This document shows, one piece after another, positions 11,140 through 23,344 of a DNA stretch of 64,000 nucleotides; positions within the stretch are counted from its first letter, which is position 1; each line of letters begins with the position of its first letter. The stretch comes from Galbula dea. Taxonomy: Eukaryota > Chordata > Aves > Piciformes > Galbulidae. Under the pieces are notes generated by a model. It made no database searches. It was not told the DNA's origin and saw only the letters and a program-made list of their open reading frames with translations. Both the position numbers and the translations under genes were made by a program. The stretch covers positions 594,463-658,462 of the forward strand of contig VWZX01001149.1 in NCBI GenBank assembly GCA_013399015.1. Direction: 5' to 3'.

Positions 11140-11970
11140 GTACCAGCCCATCCAGGGAGTTTCAGGCAGATTACTGTATTTACATAAAGCAGGTGTCTTT
11201 TATGTATCTCCTTATTTTAATTGCCACTGTAGCTCTCTTTAAGATACCACCAGGGCCATTTAGCACACAAATGGGAGATGCAAAATGGACTTCACCTTCT
11301 CCTTCAAGGCTCTGGGCTCAGAAGGCAACCCCCCATTCATCTGGAGGGTGGTGAGGGATGTTGTCAGGAGAGATAACATAGCAAAATCATCTCTTTGATA
11401 GGCAAAGATCTGCCTGGTTTGGGCCAGCTCCACCTCACTGGTTGGCTTTTGAGAGGAGAAGGGAGAACAACAAACAGGCAAAGAGATAGAGAAACCTTGG
11501 GGAAGCTTGTTCACATCTGAACAAAAGACAGATTCAGGAGTAAAAAATCCCTCACTGTCACCATTCACATTTCATCTGAGCACAGATAAACTCCTTCTCC
11601 TGTCATATTTTACCTAGGTGTTTAAACAACCCAGAAGGAAAATTCACACCAACAGCATCTAGCAAATTTTTAAGGTCAACTTTTACCTTCCTCAGTTTCA
11701 CCAAACTGGATTTTACACCTTGAATAGTTCAACTAACCAAACTTGGAAGTTCCTTCACTGAAAAGCTGGGATTTATTGAAGGTAATTATTTTATCTGGAA
11801 GTCCTTTTGGGTTTTGGGGTTTTTTTTTTTCCCAGCTAAATGGGATATTTTAATTCAAAGGCTTTATGGAAAAAGAACATTTTGAATATCTTAATTTGAG
11901 AATTGTTGGAAATGTTTCCTTTTTGGAAACAGAGACTTCTTCCCAAGAGCAAATTATTTTTAAAGGGAGA

Positions 11971-11995
11971 ATATATATATATATTTATATATATA
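11971..11995. repeat. (AT)n microsatellite, interrupted
   Basis: About seven AT units, an interruption (ttt), then further AT units. It sits in an AT-rich zone. Confidence 0.85.
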
Positions 11996-13154
11996 AAGTA
12001 AGTATATAGTATAAGACAGAGTACTTTGCTTTTTAAAAGCCAAAGCCTTAAACTTTTGACTTGCTTTAACTTTGCTTTTAAAAGCTTTGCTTTTCACATT
12101 TAAAAACAAAATTCCCACTTGTTAACCATCTCCCTCCCTGAAAAAGCAGCACAAATAATAATTTGCTTCCTAAATATTTCCAGAAAAACAAAAAACAACA
12201 TACAAAATACATTCTAAAACTCATTTCCCATTTTTCTCTTTCTAAATAAAGCAGAAAAAAGTGGAAAAATCTTCACAAATTAGGAAAAAGTAGAGGTTTC
12301 TTCCACTTCTAATTCTAAAAATTACTTTTCTACAGTAAATTTCCTCATGGGAAAATTACAAGTGGAGAATTTTTTTCCTACCAAAACCCTATAACTCCAG
12401 CTAGCAAACTCCCTGATTTCACCTCCACTAAGACTGCCAGAGTAAAACCTTAGGTTTCTCTCCCTTGTTTTAAAGTAACTCAGTGCATTGCAGTTCCATG
12501 GGTCACTGATCCTGCCAACATTTCTATCTATATCCCTGGAATGAAGCCTAGGAATAACCTTTGTTAAAGGGAGAGGTAGCACTACTGTCTATTATAAAGA
12601 TTATTAAACACTTCCTATTGTTAAGAACATGGCTTCAGGTGTTGAAAATCTCCTCCTCCAGCAATAGAGGGGAAATAGCTGATGCTCATCATGGGCCTCA
12701 GGCTTGGTTTGTGTGTGGGGAGGGTTTGGTGATGATTCTTATTTGATATCAGCTGGAATAACTCACTCAAGTGTGAGGAAAATCACATCCTCACAGAAAG
12801 CACCCTCTAAAGCTGAGGGCACAGCAGGTTTGTTAGTCCAGGGCCACTGCTGGCAGAGATGCAGGGGTTGTGTGGTGCCAATGACCTTAAGTATCATTCC
12901 TCCAGTCCTAGTGCCTGTGACACACTTGGAGCATGCCACTGGCCACACTCCCACAAGAAATTAGCTTGGAAGATGCTAATAACCTAGCAGAAGTTTAGAC
13001 ATTTTTCATCCTTTCTAGCAAGCTGTTATTCCTTCAGCTGAGAAGGTTATCTCCTTCAGATCTAGCCTTCTGAGCTTCCTCTGCTGGAATAAACTAAACC
13101 AATATACAAAGTTCCAATAATTAGGGATAAGATCCCTGTACTTCTGCCAGAACT

Positions 13155-14044
13155 TAGGAAGTGTGGGATAGATGAGTGGGCAGTGAGGTGGGTTGAGAAC
13201 TGGCTGAAGGACAGAGCTCAGAGGGTTGTGATCAGTGGTGCAGAGGCTAGCTGGAGGCCTGCAGCTCACAGTGCTCCCCAGGGGTCAGTACTGGGTCCAG
13301 TCTTGCTCAATACCTTCATCAATGACCAGGATGAAGGGATGGAGTGGACCCTCAGCAGTTTGCTGATGATCCAGCACTGGGAGGAGTGGCTGGTACAGCA
13401 TCAGGCTGTGCTGCTACTCAGTGAGACCTGGACATGCTGAGAGCTGGGAGAAGAGGAACCTCATGAGGTTCAACAAGAGCAAGTGCAGAGTCCTGCACCT
13501 GGGGAGGAATAACCTCATGGAGCAGGACAGGTTAGGGCTTGATCTGCTGGAAAGCAGCTCTGTGGAGAAGGACCTGGGAGTGCTGGTGGACCATGAGCAA
13601 GGAATGTGCTCTTGTGGCCAAGAAGGCCAGTGGTCTCCAGAGTTGCATTAAGAAGAGTATGACCAGCAGGTTGAGGGAGGTTCTCTTCTCCCTCTCCTCT
13701 ACCCTGGGGAGGTCACATCTGAAGTATTGTGACCAGTTCTGGGCTCCCCAGTTCAAGAGAGACAAGGAACTAACAGAGAGAGTCCAGTGCAGGCAACAAA
13801 GACAATGAGGGGTTTGGAGCACCTCCCTGAGGAAGAAAGTCTGAGAGCCCTGGGGCTGCTTAGCCTGGAGAAGAGCAGACTGAGATCTTATAAATGCTTA
13901 TCAAATATTTAAAGGCTGAGTGTCAAGAGGCTGGGGCCAGACCCTTTTCAGTGGTGCCCAGGGACAGGCCAAGGGGCACTGGGCACTAACTGGAACCCAG
14001 GAGGTTCCATCTGAACATAAGGAAAATCTCCTTTCCTCTGAGAG
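13155..14044 (+). mobile_element. CR1 LINE, ORF2 to 3' region, 3' end missing
   Basis: Sense copy of about 890 bases. It starts in the reverse transcriptase (gatgagtgggcagtgaggtg) and runs through the gacctgggagtgctggtgga block and tggggctgcttagcctggag to the segment aggttccatctgaacataag. It stops at tttcctctgagagtg without reaching the usual terminus and meets an antisense CR1 there. Related copies are at 39372-39647 and 49487-49937, which do retain the end (gatctccagaggtccc type). Confidence 0.92.
13183..13651 (+). pseudogene. CR1 ORF2 reverse-transcriptase fragment, frameshifted
   Basis: A reverse-transcriptase fragment of the CR1 polyprotein. The first frame reads RWVENWLKDRAQRVVISG, then APQGSVLGPVLLNTFIND. 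The FADD active-site block (tttgctgatgatcc near 13362) lies in another frame, so there is a small indel just before it. The next frame, from 13421, contains MRFNKSKCRVLHLGRNN and SSVEKDLGVLVDHE. SGVPQGS has become SAPQGS. With a frameshift and no 5' part, this is a dead copy. Confidence 0.88.
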
Positions 14045-14195
14045 TGAGAAGATCTCCCCTGAGCCTCCTCTTCTCCAGGCTAACCAACCCCAGTTCCCTC
14101 AGCTGCTCCTCACAACACTTGTGCTCTAGACCCTTCCCCAGCTTCCTTGCCCTTCTCTGGACACACTCCAGCACCTCAGTGTCCTTCTTCTAATG
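14041..14195 (-). mobile_element. CR1 LINE fragment, antisense, abutting the previous copy
   Basis: Antisense block: gagcctcctcttctccaggc, then ccctcagctgctcctcacaa, tgtgctctagacccttcccc and tccagcacctcagtgtcctt. It belongs to the subfamily seen at 33468-33862 and 56874-57436. The part it represents overlaps in consensus terms with sequence also present in the sense copy to its left, so the pair is not one element inverted by twin priming. The two meet at a shared gagagtgag. Confidence 0.85.
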
Positions 14196-14269
14196 AAACA
14201 CTTCCTGCTATAGCAGATTTTTAAGTAACAAAGACATTTGCAGGCTACCAGCTACTATGGGCATTTGTA

Positions 14270-14312
14270 ATCTTCACAGACCCTTCACCAGTTTCATTGC
14301 CCTTCTCACCCA
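14270..14312 (-). mobile_element. Possible tiny CR1 remnant
   Basis: About 40 bases, acagacccttcaccagtttc and attgcccttctc, match the same block found at 57280-57310 in antisense orientation. It may be a fragment split from the preceding copy by inserted or diverged sequence at 14196-14269. Confidence 0.45.
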
Positions 14313-14635
14313 AGGAAAACTTGAATACCTAATGTGCTTGAACTAGGAGGAAGCAATGTCCATCCAGCTCTGAACACTGAAAGAAGCAGCATATGGAACT
14401 GCAAATCTGCCAGTAAGATTTCTTATATTGAAACTGATAAATCAGAGAAAAGAATATGCAAGGCCTTTCAGGAGAAGAAATCAACTTGGTCACTCATAGG
14501 CTCATAAAAAACAGTATCAATATCATACAAAGCTTCAGAAGAAACACTGGGTAAAGAGCAAAAACAACTGTGGCAAAACATGACCTTGGACACCAACTTC
14601 ACCCTGGGTATAACAGTGTCAGGCTTTTGCACCAG

Positions 14636-15032
14636 GCTACAGACTGAGAGAGTTGGGGTTGTTCAGGCTGGAGAAGAGAAGGCTCCCAGGAGACCTTCTG
14701 GTGGCCTTCCAGGATCTGAAGGGGGCTACAAGAAAGCTGGGGAGAGACTTTTTAGGAGGTCAGGTAGTGATAGAACCAGGGGAAATGGGTGTAAGCTAGA
14801 GGAGGGGAGATTTAGATTGGATATTAGGAGGAAGTTCTTCCCTGTGAGGGTGGGGGGACAGTGGAACAGGTTGCCCAGACAGGTTGTGGAAGCTCTATCC
14901 ATGGAACCTTTTAAGACAAGGCTTGATGGGGCCCTGGGCAAGCTGCTCTAGTGGGAGGTGTCCCTGCCAGGCAGGGGATTGGAACTAGATGATCTTTAAG
15001 GTCCCTTCCAACTCTGGCAATTCTATGATTCT
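14636..15032 (+). mobile_element. CR1 LINE, complete 3' end copy
   Basis: Sense copy from gagagagttggggttgttca to the terminus ggaactagatgatctttaag, ggtcccttccaac, attctatgattct. Intermediate blocks are aagggggctacaagaaagct, gatttagattggatattagg and gtgggaggtgtccctgccag. The residual frame includes RKFFPVRVGGQWNRLPRQVV. By eye it is very similar to the reverse complement of 34273-34668. Confidence 0.94.
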
Positions 15033-16358
15033 ACTTTCTACTGAATTATTTGGTAAACCCTTAATATGTTGCCACACAAAACTGCTAGTTAAACTGGAGA
15101 AGACAGGGAGAAGACAAGTGCTGTAAGGAGGACAATAAATTGGCTAGAGTGGACATGATAGCACATTGTACTGACAGAACATCTGAGCTGAAGGGAGGTT
15201 ACTGGAGGAATTCTCACTATCAGTGGTGGGATGACTGCATGTAACACTGCTTCTACCAGTGCTGCTGCAGCATGTAGAAGTATTTCCAACCAAACTGCCT
15301 GAGACAGAGTATAAATACATCATCAATCCCAGGAAAATCAGACTATCATAGCTGAGGAGATGATATACAAAGCACAAGACCAGTCAGGGACTAACACAAC
15401 ATCCTACTACTGGGGCACTGGTGATTCTTCCTGAAGACTTCTCTGCTCATTCATATTTGAATAAGATGAGTTCAAACTGGGATAAGAGTGGAAAAGAGGT
15501 GAAAAGCCTGGTCAGCATACAGGAGGACTAACTAGGCAGAGGTCAGCTACAGCAGCTTGGCTTGGTGAAACCAGGTGGATCAAAGGCTTGGAGGAGTCAG
15601 CTCAGGAAGCAAGATGTGACAGTAGAAGGGTGGAGTGAATGAAAGGTCAACACTGGGTAGCATGGCCAGGAATTAGAAGAGGAAAACTGCTAAGGAACAT
15701 GGTAATTGGGTTTACAAACAGGACCCCAGGAAGAGCACAAAAAGTCTGAAGCTACACCCCTGTTAGGTTAGAGAGAGCTATAAAATGAAGTTGCTTGCTG
15801 TCATTTGTGGGGAGCTAAGCTAGCAAAAGGGAGAGACTTAATCTCAAAAACCTGATAAAGACATTAAATATGAGTTATTCAGCAGGAGGAGGAGAGTGCT
15901 GAAAGAAGGAAGATGACTTAGCAAGCACTTAGAGCTGAGTATCTGTGCTCTCTGCTGATAAAGTTGTGGCTCAAACTCCACTGCCCATTTCTTAAACACT
16001 GAGTGAGCACACTTTTCAGAGCAACAGTCAGATGCAAAAGGAACTACATGTTAGGAGAGGATTTTCATCCACTAGAAAGAAGCCAGCATTGAACCAGAAC
16101 TGCCCTAGAGATCAGCAAATGCACAAATCACTAGACACTGTTATCTTAAGATTTAAACTAAGGTTCTGATTTGGAAAATCCAGGTCAGACTCAAGGTTTT
16201 AGAGTACATCATTCACCAGGTGCACTGGCAGTTCTTCTGAATCCCATAAATATAATGTCTAAACTGTAGAGTCATATTCAGTGGGTGCTTGGTCTGTCTT
16301 ATCCCACTGGTGAAACTGGATTTTGGCTAAGCATTGTGCTAGAGATCCTTGTTCAACT

Positions 16359-16374
16359 ACACACACACAGACAC
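16359..16374. repeat. (CA)n microsatellite
   Basis: Short run of CA units within actacacacacacagacaca. Confidence 0.8.
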
Positions 16375-17579
16375 ATGTGTTCAGCCAGGGAGCCTCATAA
16401 ACTTTAACTGCATGCAGGAATCCCCCTATTGCCTCTTGGATAGGATCCAACACATGAAGGGGCTCACTGGTGGATGATCTGTACCCACTAGGTACAAAGC
16501 TTTCTCTTTTCTCCCTGGGTTGAATGTTCTCATGAGTTACCCTATAGTCTCTGCAATAAAACTCATCACATTCCCCCAGGATAAAGTAACAAGCTGTAGC
16601 CCTTCTACCACCCTACAGCTGCTCTTTAAAGCAGGCCAAGAAAACAACCAGCAATGTCAACTCTTCATTCTCTTCCTCAGATCATCAACTCTTTGAACAT
16701 AAGAAAATCTGAAAGGCATATGGACCATCTCATAAAAACAACAAACACCCAAACAAACCCTCAGAGGAGTTTCCCAAGTCAGCAGGATCTGTCTGCTAAT
16801 TATTACCCTGCAACCACCCTGTAGCCAGGAATGACCCCAGAGGAGAGGAGAGTTGAGTTCTTCTCCCCAGGCTGGGCTGTTTGGGCAGGCTGAAGTAGCT
16901 TCACTTCTGGGGACACTGTGGGTGATTTAGCTCCCCACAGCAGCATGGCCACAAGATCTAGAAGGATAACAGGGGATTGTGGGGGCTGCTTTTACCCTTA
17001 CCTTTCTGCCCATGACTCTCACATGCAGACAGCACAGCCTCTGCAGAGATGGAGAACCCCTCCCTGGCTCAGCAGCCCTTGAGGAGACTTTCTGACCTGC
17101 ACAGAGAGAAATAAGGATAGATGGATGATATTGGCTATGGAATAATGCAGGCTAGGAAAAAAGAAACAGAAAAAGAGAGAGGAAAAGTCTGTAGGCACTG
17201 ATGGGTTTAGCCTTGAAGTGCTCTCCCCCTCACCAATCCCCTCTGCTAACCTCAGAACCTCCAGGGAAATGTGTCCCTGGGGCAGGGGAGAAAGGAGATG
17301 GGAACAACACAAGGCTACAGAATCTTACACAAACATGACCTTCCCTGCAGACCTGCCAAGACCTGGTCTCTCCTCTTTGCAAAGGGCAGAGGGGAAGGAT
17401 GTGAACCACCAGGGCAATTCCCTTCAGCAGATGGGTCCCCTGTGCAGCCCCCACATCCGAGCTCAGAGCTGCTGCCAGCCCTCTCCTCCAGGCAGAGGAT
17501 ACAGATCACCTCCCCATCCAGAAAAAAAGAAAGAAAAAGAGAATAAAAAGTAGCATCTGTGGGAGAAAGACATATGTCT

Positions 17580-18240
17580 GGCCTCCACCGTGAACCCTGT
17601 GCCTGGCAGGAGAAAGCGATGCCGATTCCAGCCCCAGCTTTTCATTCCTCTTGTAACAGTCATAAACGCCTGCTGAAACCTAAGAAGAACAAGACTGTAA
17701 TCCTAATAAAACAACATTCTGGAACCCTGAAAACTAGATGGAGGCTTCTCAGGCCAACTTTAAAATTATATTTGCTTTTCCAAAAGCTGCACTTTTCTGT
17801 GTGCTGGCTGGCTGGATGCTGGCGGAGCTGACCCCAGGGAGCACTGGGATGTGGTATGGCAGGCAGGGAAAGTGCAGAAGGCAGTCCCTGCAGCCAGCCT
17901 GTCCCCAAAATACAGAGAGAATTCCCCATGCTCAGGCTCTCAGGGTTCCTTCCTAAAAGCAAGCCATGACCTTTGTCTCCAAAGCCAGCCTTCTTTTTCA
18001 GGTGCCCTGAAAGTCTGACTCAGTAGAGCAGGCACAGACGGTGCTCATTTGGATGCGAGGCTGGTGCAAAGGCACAGCTTTCCATGCTGAAAGCTTTTCC
18101 TCTCTGCTGTGTTCAACAGAAGCCATAGGACTTCCCTTTGTGCACCAGCCACCCCTAAAGTGAAGAGCAGAAAGAGAGAGGCTTCAGCTTTCCCTCCTCT
18201 CCAGCAGGCAGCAGGCAGCTCTCTGGGGAGACAACGGCTG
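17580..18240. promoter_or_regulatory. Possible regulatory island (CpG pocket)
   Basis: CpG is rare in the flanking kilobases but recurs here at ccaccgtg, aaagcgatgccgat, ataaacgcctg, ggcggagc, agacggtg, atgcgagg and acaacggc. The stretch is free of visible repeats. No promoter elements or exon can be assigned, so a conserved non-coding element is only a possibility. Confidence 0.25.
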
Positions 18241-19370
18241 TGCTCACTAACTGGCATGTCACTAGGAAGGCACCACCTTAGCTGGTGCCTCTCTATGGTC
18301 CTTAAAACTGAGCAGTGATGAGCCAGAGGGTGGCAGATCCTCAGAGTCTGTAATTTTGCATCCTTCCCCTGGCATCAGTAGAGCTGGAGCTGCCCCAGCA
18401 GAGGAGCTGCTCTCTGGAAAGTCTGTGTGTTGAGCTGTGCTGGCCCTTTCAGAAAGCAGCCTCTTCTGCTGCCAACTCTTGTGATTATACTGCAGATCTT
18501 CCCTGATGTTATGTGAAACCCAAGCTCCTGATGTGCTACTCTATCCAGCACTTTCACTTTAAGAGAGAAAAAAAACTAACCTGTTGTCCTTATGGTCTCA
18601 AAAAACCCCCACTTTGCAGGAGATGGCCTGAACTAAAAGGCTAAAAGTAGCATTCACAGAATCAAAGGATTTTTTAAAGACTCCTGCAATTCAGGAGGCC
18701 TGACCTGTGATCTAGGCAGGGACATGCCATAGAGAACCCAAGAGCTGATTGTGAAAGGGCATGGTCTGGTGACAAGTATTAGCTTCTCGATGGTGGGAAG
18801 GGTTTGGACCTCCAGAGCCAACCCAAAACCTTCTATGATGCTGTGTGTTTCCATTTGACAGCTCTCTTAATCTGCTCTGCAGTAAAGACACTGTAGCAAT
18901 GAGTCAATCCCTGCAGGGAGCAGCACATTTGCATTGCAAATGCCCACAGGGTGCTAGTAATATTTATCTGATAAACAGCATTTTCTATCATCACATTGTC
19001 TTAGAAGCAACAGTCAATTAACTCTACTAACTCACAAGTTAAGCTGGAAACCTTTTTTTCAGGTGGTGGCTGGGGAAGCTGTGAAGGTTTATAGAGGCTT
19101 GACATTCCAAACCCAGGCAGATGAGGCTATCAGGGTCAGGGCTGGCTTCTTAACAGCCTAGCATTTAGGCAGAGGGTCAGCTTCCTCAGGTTATCCCATT
19201 CCCATGGAGACACCACCAAAAAAGCAGCTAGATATTCCAGGGATCAGCATGCCCAGAAAATCTCATCACAACTGTCCTGGTGGAGAGTGAAGAGCTGAAA
19301 TCAAATGTCATCAGTGCAGTATACTAATGTTAAGTTCATAATGGCAGCTCAAAGGGACACTCCTAGAATT

Positions 19371-19890
19371 ACAGAATCATAGAATGGTTAGAGTTGAAAG
19401 GGACCTTTAGAGATCATCTAGTCCAACCCCCCTGCAGTCAGCAGGAACATCTGCAACCACATCAGGTGGCTCACAGCCCCAGACAACCTGACCTGGAAGG
19501 TTACCAGGGATGGGGCTTCTACCACCACCTCTCTAGGAAACCTCTCCCAGTGTTTTACCAGCCTCAGCATCAAGAATTTCTTCCTTCTATCTAGTCTAAA
19601 TCTCTCCTCTTTTAGTTTCAAACCCTCACCACTTCCCCTGTCACAACAGGCTCTGCTAAAAAGTCTGTCCTCATCTTTCTTCTGGGCCCCCGTAAGTCCT
19701 GCAAGGCTGTAAGAAGGTCTCCCTGGAGCCTTCTCTTCTCCAGACTGACCAACCCCAACTCTCTCAGCCTGGCCTCACAGCAGGTGTTCCAGCCCTTGAA
19801 CCATTTCTGTGGCCTCCTCTGGACCCACTCCAACAGGTTCATGTGCTTCTTATGCTGAGGACTCCAGAGCTGGAAGCAGTACTCCAGGAG
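19371..19890 (-). mobile_element. CR1 LINE, 520-bp 3' copy
   Basis: Antisense copy starting acagaatcatagaatggtta, with cccccctgcagtcagcagga, tctctcctcttttagtttca, cttcccctgtcacaacaggc, gcctggcctcacagcaggtg and gaggactccagagctggaag. Minus-strand residual frames include KKFLMLRLVKHWERFPREVV and EARLRELGLVSLEKRRLQGD. The same subfamily is seen at 27364-27610 and 60003-60178. Confidence 0.94.
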
Positions 19891-22800
19891 ATAAATCCAT
19901 TAGATCTTACCATCTGCTATGATGATTTCTGCTCCCAGACCAGAGTGCTGGAGTCTTGAAAGCATACTCTGAAAGGCTAATCTTGGGCCTCTTTGGCCTT
20001 GGGTGAATCATTTAACACCCACATAAACATACAGAGATACACAGCTCCTCCCAATGCCACAAGCTGTTACCTACTCATTATATTAAGATCACTCTTGGCC
20101 CTGACTGTGGGTGCTGAATTCTTAGAAATCTGGCCCTGAGCTATTTTGGATTGGCCTTGCAGAGCACAGCAGGAAAGACAAACCTTCAGCTCATGCATGT
20201 GCTCAGCACTGCACAAAAGAGGGCAGATCCCAACAGATTCCCAGGAGCCTCAAGCGTGGAAAGGAAGAGAAGAGATCTGCCTGCATTAATGCACTGCTTC
20301 TGGTTTATCTGGAGTCTTTGCTGAGTGGAGCCTTTAATCTCTGTTGAGTGGAGCTTCTGGGAAGAGGGTCTTAAAGGTCTGGAAAGAAATCAAGAGGCAG
20401 AGGCAACATCACAGATCAAAATGGGACTGGTCATAAAAAAGAGAGCTTTTCTGAGTCTGATAGTCAGCTCTCAGGGCCTTTCACACACTACATCCTTCCC
20501 AGGTTAGCCAATGTAGGCATCTCCCCTGTGCTTCCTTCTCAGGCTCTCTTCTGCAATGGAATATAAGCTGTGTAAGTCACATTTTGCTTTCAAAGCAGCT
20601 AAGTGGAACACTGCAGGATATTTCAGTCCACAGAGAAGGAAGGGAGAGAGAGCGAGCACTTTACACTTAAATAACTAAAAGCTTCTAGTGTGACACAAAG
20701 GCAAACTTCACTAACCTTTCATTTTCCCCACTTCTTAACTGCACCCAGATCCAATGAAATCAAATGAGATAATCCCAGCCTGGTGCAGCCTGGAAGCAGA
20801 GGTGAAAACCTCCCAGAGCTCAGGCAATCAGAGCAGAGCTCAGACCTTGTCGACTTCCCCCTCAACCATTTCCAAATAAAACACTTTTGTTGCTTGGCTT
20901 CTGCTGCCAAATGAGCTAACAATAAAAGAAGGAACTTGCAAAGCTTCTATCCACAGGAAAACAACAGAAAAAAACAGTTTTATGAAAAGAAGTTAGGGAT
21001 CTTTAGGAAAAACAAAAAAAAACCCAACAAAACAACAAACCCTAAAAGGAAAAAAAACCCAAGGAACTATTGACCAGATCCTCTGGCTGGAGTAAATCAG
21101 CCCAAGCCCAGCTCTGTTGCTTTACCCCAGGCAAATTGTGGGCCTGGTGCTCTTCTGCATTTCTCAGGGGTAGGGGGTGGTCTCCACTGGAAGATTGCAA
21201 CACTGCAGGATACTTTTCCATATTAAAAAGGCTCTCTGCAGCGTTTTGTCTCCTGCCAGGTTTGGGCTTTATTGAGGACTCATTTGGCAGAGCCACCCTG
21301 GAAGAACAATACAGATGTTTTATGGAGAAATAAACTGGGACTTGGGCTGGATTCTTGCAGAGCTTGATTCCACCTAATTTGGAAGGAGGAATGGTCCTTT
21401 TAATGAAGGGTGCAATCAAAACCTGTATGAAAAGCCAATATGCCCTGGGCAAAGGGAGCAGTAGATACACTGCCCCTCTCTGCCTCAGCAGCCCAGGGGA
21501 TTCTGGTCTCTGGAGCATGGCAAAAGCTTCCCTTCTCACACACCTCTTCAGCCAGGGAATCAGAGCACTGTGGCTTCATCATGGCTTCCTCTTTGTATCC
21601 TCAGTCTCTTGGAGGGAAATGGTGGCCTCTCAGCAATGAATGGTCTTTGGAGATTAGATCTGCCCCCCATCTTTAGAGGGAGTTGATCCTGTGGAGACAA
21701 CAGGTCTCTCTGAGCTCTCCCTCAGCAGGGACCTGCAGCCATCTTCTTCATTAGCAGCATGTTCCAAATGGCAGCTCCTGGAGCACTTAGAGATGAAGCA
21801 GGACCATCACTCATGAAAGACTGCAAGCAAAGGGCTGGAAAACTTTGATTCTCCACTCACAGATGGCAGCTATGGCTGGGCAGGTTGGGCTCAGTTCCCT
21901 GCAAGGAAGGCCATGCCAGATGGCTAAAAAATCCAGGTTTCTTCTTTATTGTCAGCTACTTCTCTTCACCCAGTTCTTCTGCCAGGAACTGTGCCTAATG
22001 AAACCCTCCAACTTGATCCACAACTTTGTTTAGTCTCCAGTCCATATACATTGAAAGGAACAGTGTGAGAACCTGCTAAACCATGATGACTGTCACCTAC
22101 AGAAGAAAGTGTTCTCCCACCTCCACTGCAATGCTTAGTACTCACTGTACTCAGGGTCAGATCAAGCAAGAGGAAAGCTGTAGGCTAAAAAGTCTTTTCT
22201 TTGGCTTCTTCCTTGCTTCACATCATGCACATTTTGCTCTTTACGTCAACCATGCCCTCAGACCTTCTTGTGGGACAGAAATCTCCTATTCTGAAACCAT
22301 TTCTAATGTCTACTAATTTATTTGCCTCTCTTTTGAAGTCAACAGACAACTTTTCAACAGCACCTGTGAAATCTACCCCAGTAGGAATGGCTGGAGACAC
22401 TCCTGCCAGCTCTTCCAGAGCCTGGATTTCACTGACATCTCTCTCAGTTTCTGTTTCAGTTTGGTTTTTTGAATAGCATATGGAGGTTTTGACCTGTGCT
22501 GGGAAACTCAGTGCAGAGGACAGATAGGTTTGGGTTTCTCAGCTCTGGAGCAGAAATGGTTCCATTTAAAACAAGGATGGAAGGTCCCTTTGAGCCCTGT
22601 AGAAAGCTTGTTCAAGGGGTACAACAGGGATACAACAAAGCCAAGAAGCTGGGATTGCCTAGCAGTTGGAACTAAGAATATTGATATTTACCAGTTACTG
22701 CTACTCCAGACCCAAATACTTAATTTTTAGCCACCAATGACAAGATCAACAACTGTGCTCCTTGGTCATTGCTGGGTTAATATGCTTAATTTCCTCTTTG

Positions 22801-23170
22801 ATGAATGCAATGATAGCCAGTTATATGCTGTGCAATATGCAATTTTTTTGGCCTTCCTCTTTGGTCTCTGTTTGCATTTGCATTAACCTGAGAGTATGAC
22901 TCAGGTTGTGTAGACACCCAGGAACATAAACCACCTCAAACACCCAAAAGATACACACCACACTCAGGAACAACACACAGAAACCACAGGATCAAGTGCA
23001 GTGTCCATTAACTGAAGCAGATTAATCACATACACACTGAGGGAGTCCAAACACAAAACATCTGATTCCCACCAACCTCTAACCATCCAAACCTGAGTAA
23101 ATACTAAAGCACCCTACAACATGACTATACTGCCCCTACTAAATATGATGTTACCCCCCTGAAAACAAGC
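19891..23170. other. Repeat-poor stretch, no gene supported
   Basis: About 3.3 kb without CR1. An A-rich tract lies at 21003-21060 and a C/A-rich low-complexity zone at about 22920-23000. The longest frame is 165 codons on the minus strand (21042-21539). It overlaps several plus-strand frames, has no recognisable domain and no splice or promoter support, so I do not call a gene. A weak match to the SINE-like phrase ccttgggtgaatcatttaac is at 19996-20015. Confidence 0.45.
21003..21060 (+). repeat. A-rich low-complexity tract
   Basis: A-runs of 7 to 9 interspersed with ccc and c, over nearly 60 bases. Complementary in style to the T/G tracts elsewhere in the window. Confidence 0.7.
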
Positions 23171-23257
23171 TCACAGAATCATTCAGGTTGGAAGAGACCT
23201 TTAAGATCATCAAGTCCAACTGCCAACCTCTCACCACTGGTCCTGTCCAGGTGAGGA
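23171..23257 (-). mobile_element. CR1 LINE, 3' end fragment
   Basis: Antisense terminus cacagaatcattcaggttgg, aagagacctttaagatcatc, aagtccaactgcc. It is about 85 bases long and lies just left of the much older LINE at 23345-24465. Confidence 0.88.
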
Positions 23258-23344
23258 AAATTACCAAAAGAAGACTTCTGTTATGACCAGTGGTCATATC
23301 TGTCACTGAAAGCTAAGTCATTCAAGGCTCAGCACTCCCCAGGA

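Larger units (their letters stand above)
10078..13154. other. AT-rich, low-complexity-laden stretch without a gene
   Basis: About 3 kb free of CR1. It carries an A16 run (10504-10519), G/T mosaic tracts near 10450-10490, 10747-10777 and 11811-11834, a CT microsatellite (11124-11139), an AT microsatellite (11971-11995) and an AT-rich zone at 11.9-12.3 kb. Open frames of 60-106 codons occur on both strands without motifs. I see no splice-framed coding exon. Confidence 0.5.
15033..19370. other. Long repeat-poor stretch with a CpG pocket
   Basis: About 4.3 kb with no CR1 copy. It contains a CA microsatellite (16359-16374), an A/G-rich run near 17520-17550 and a modest CpG pocket at 17580-18240, listed separately. 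Open frames reach 111 codons on both strands at 17.0-17.9 kb, overlapping one another without motifs. That is expected where stop codons are scarce. Confidence 0.45.

Noticed and set aside
13155..14195. A single CR1 inverted by twin priming
   Set aside because: The sense and antisense parts overlap in consensus position and belong to different subfamilies, so they are separate copies.
18654..18720. Possible CR1 terminus (cacagaatcaaaggat)
   Set aside because: Only the first dozen bases resemble CR1. The ttggaagggacc and tagtccaac blocks that should follow are absent.
19990..20020. MIR-like phrase ccttgggtgaatcatttaac
   Set aside because: Too short to separate from chance, with no neighbouring SINE blocks on either side.
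21042..21539. 165-codon minus-strand frame in unique sequence
   Set aside because: No recognisable domain, several overlapping frames on the opposite strand, and it ends in an A-rich tract. Long chance frames are common in sequence poor in stops, and no splice or promoter context supports it.
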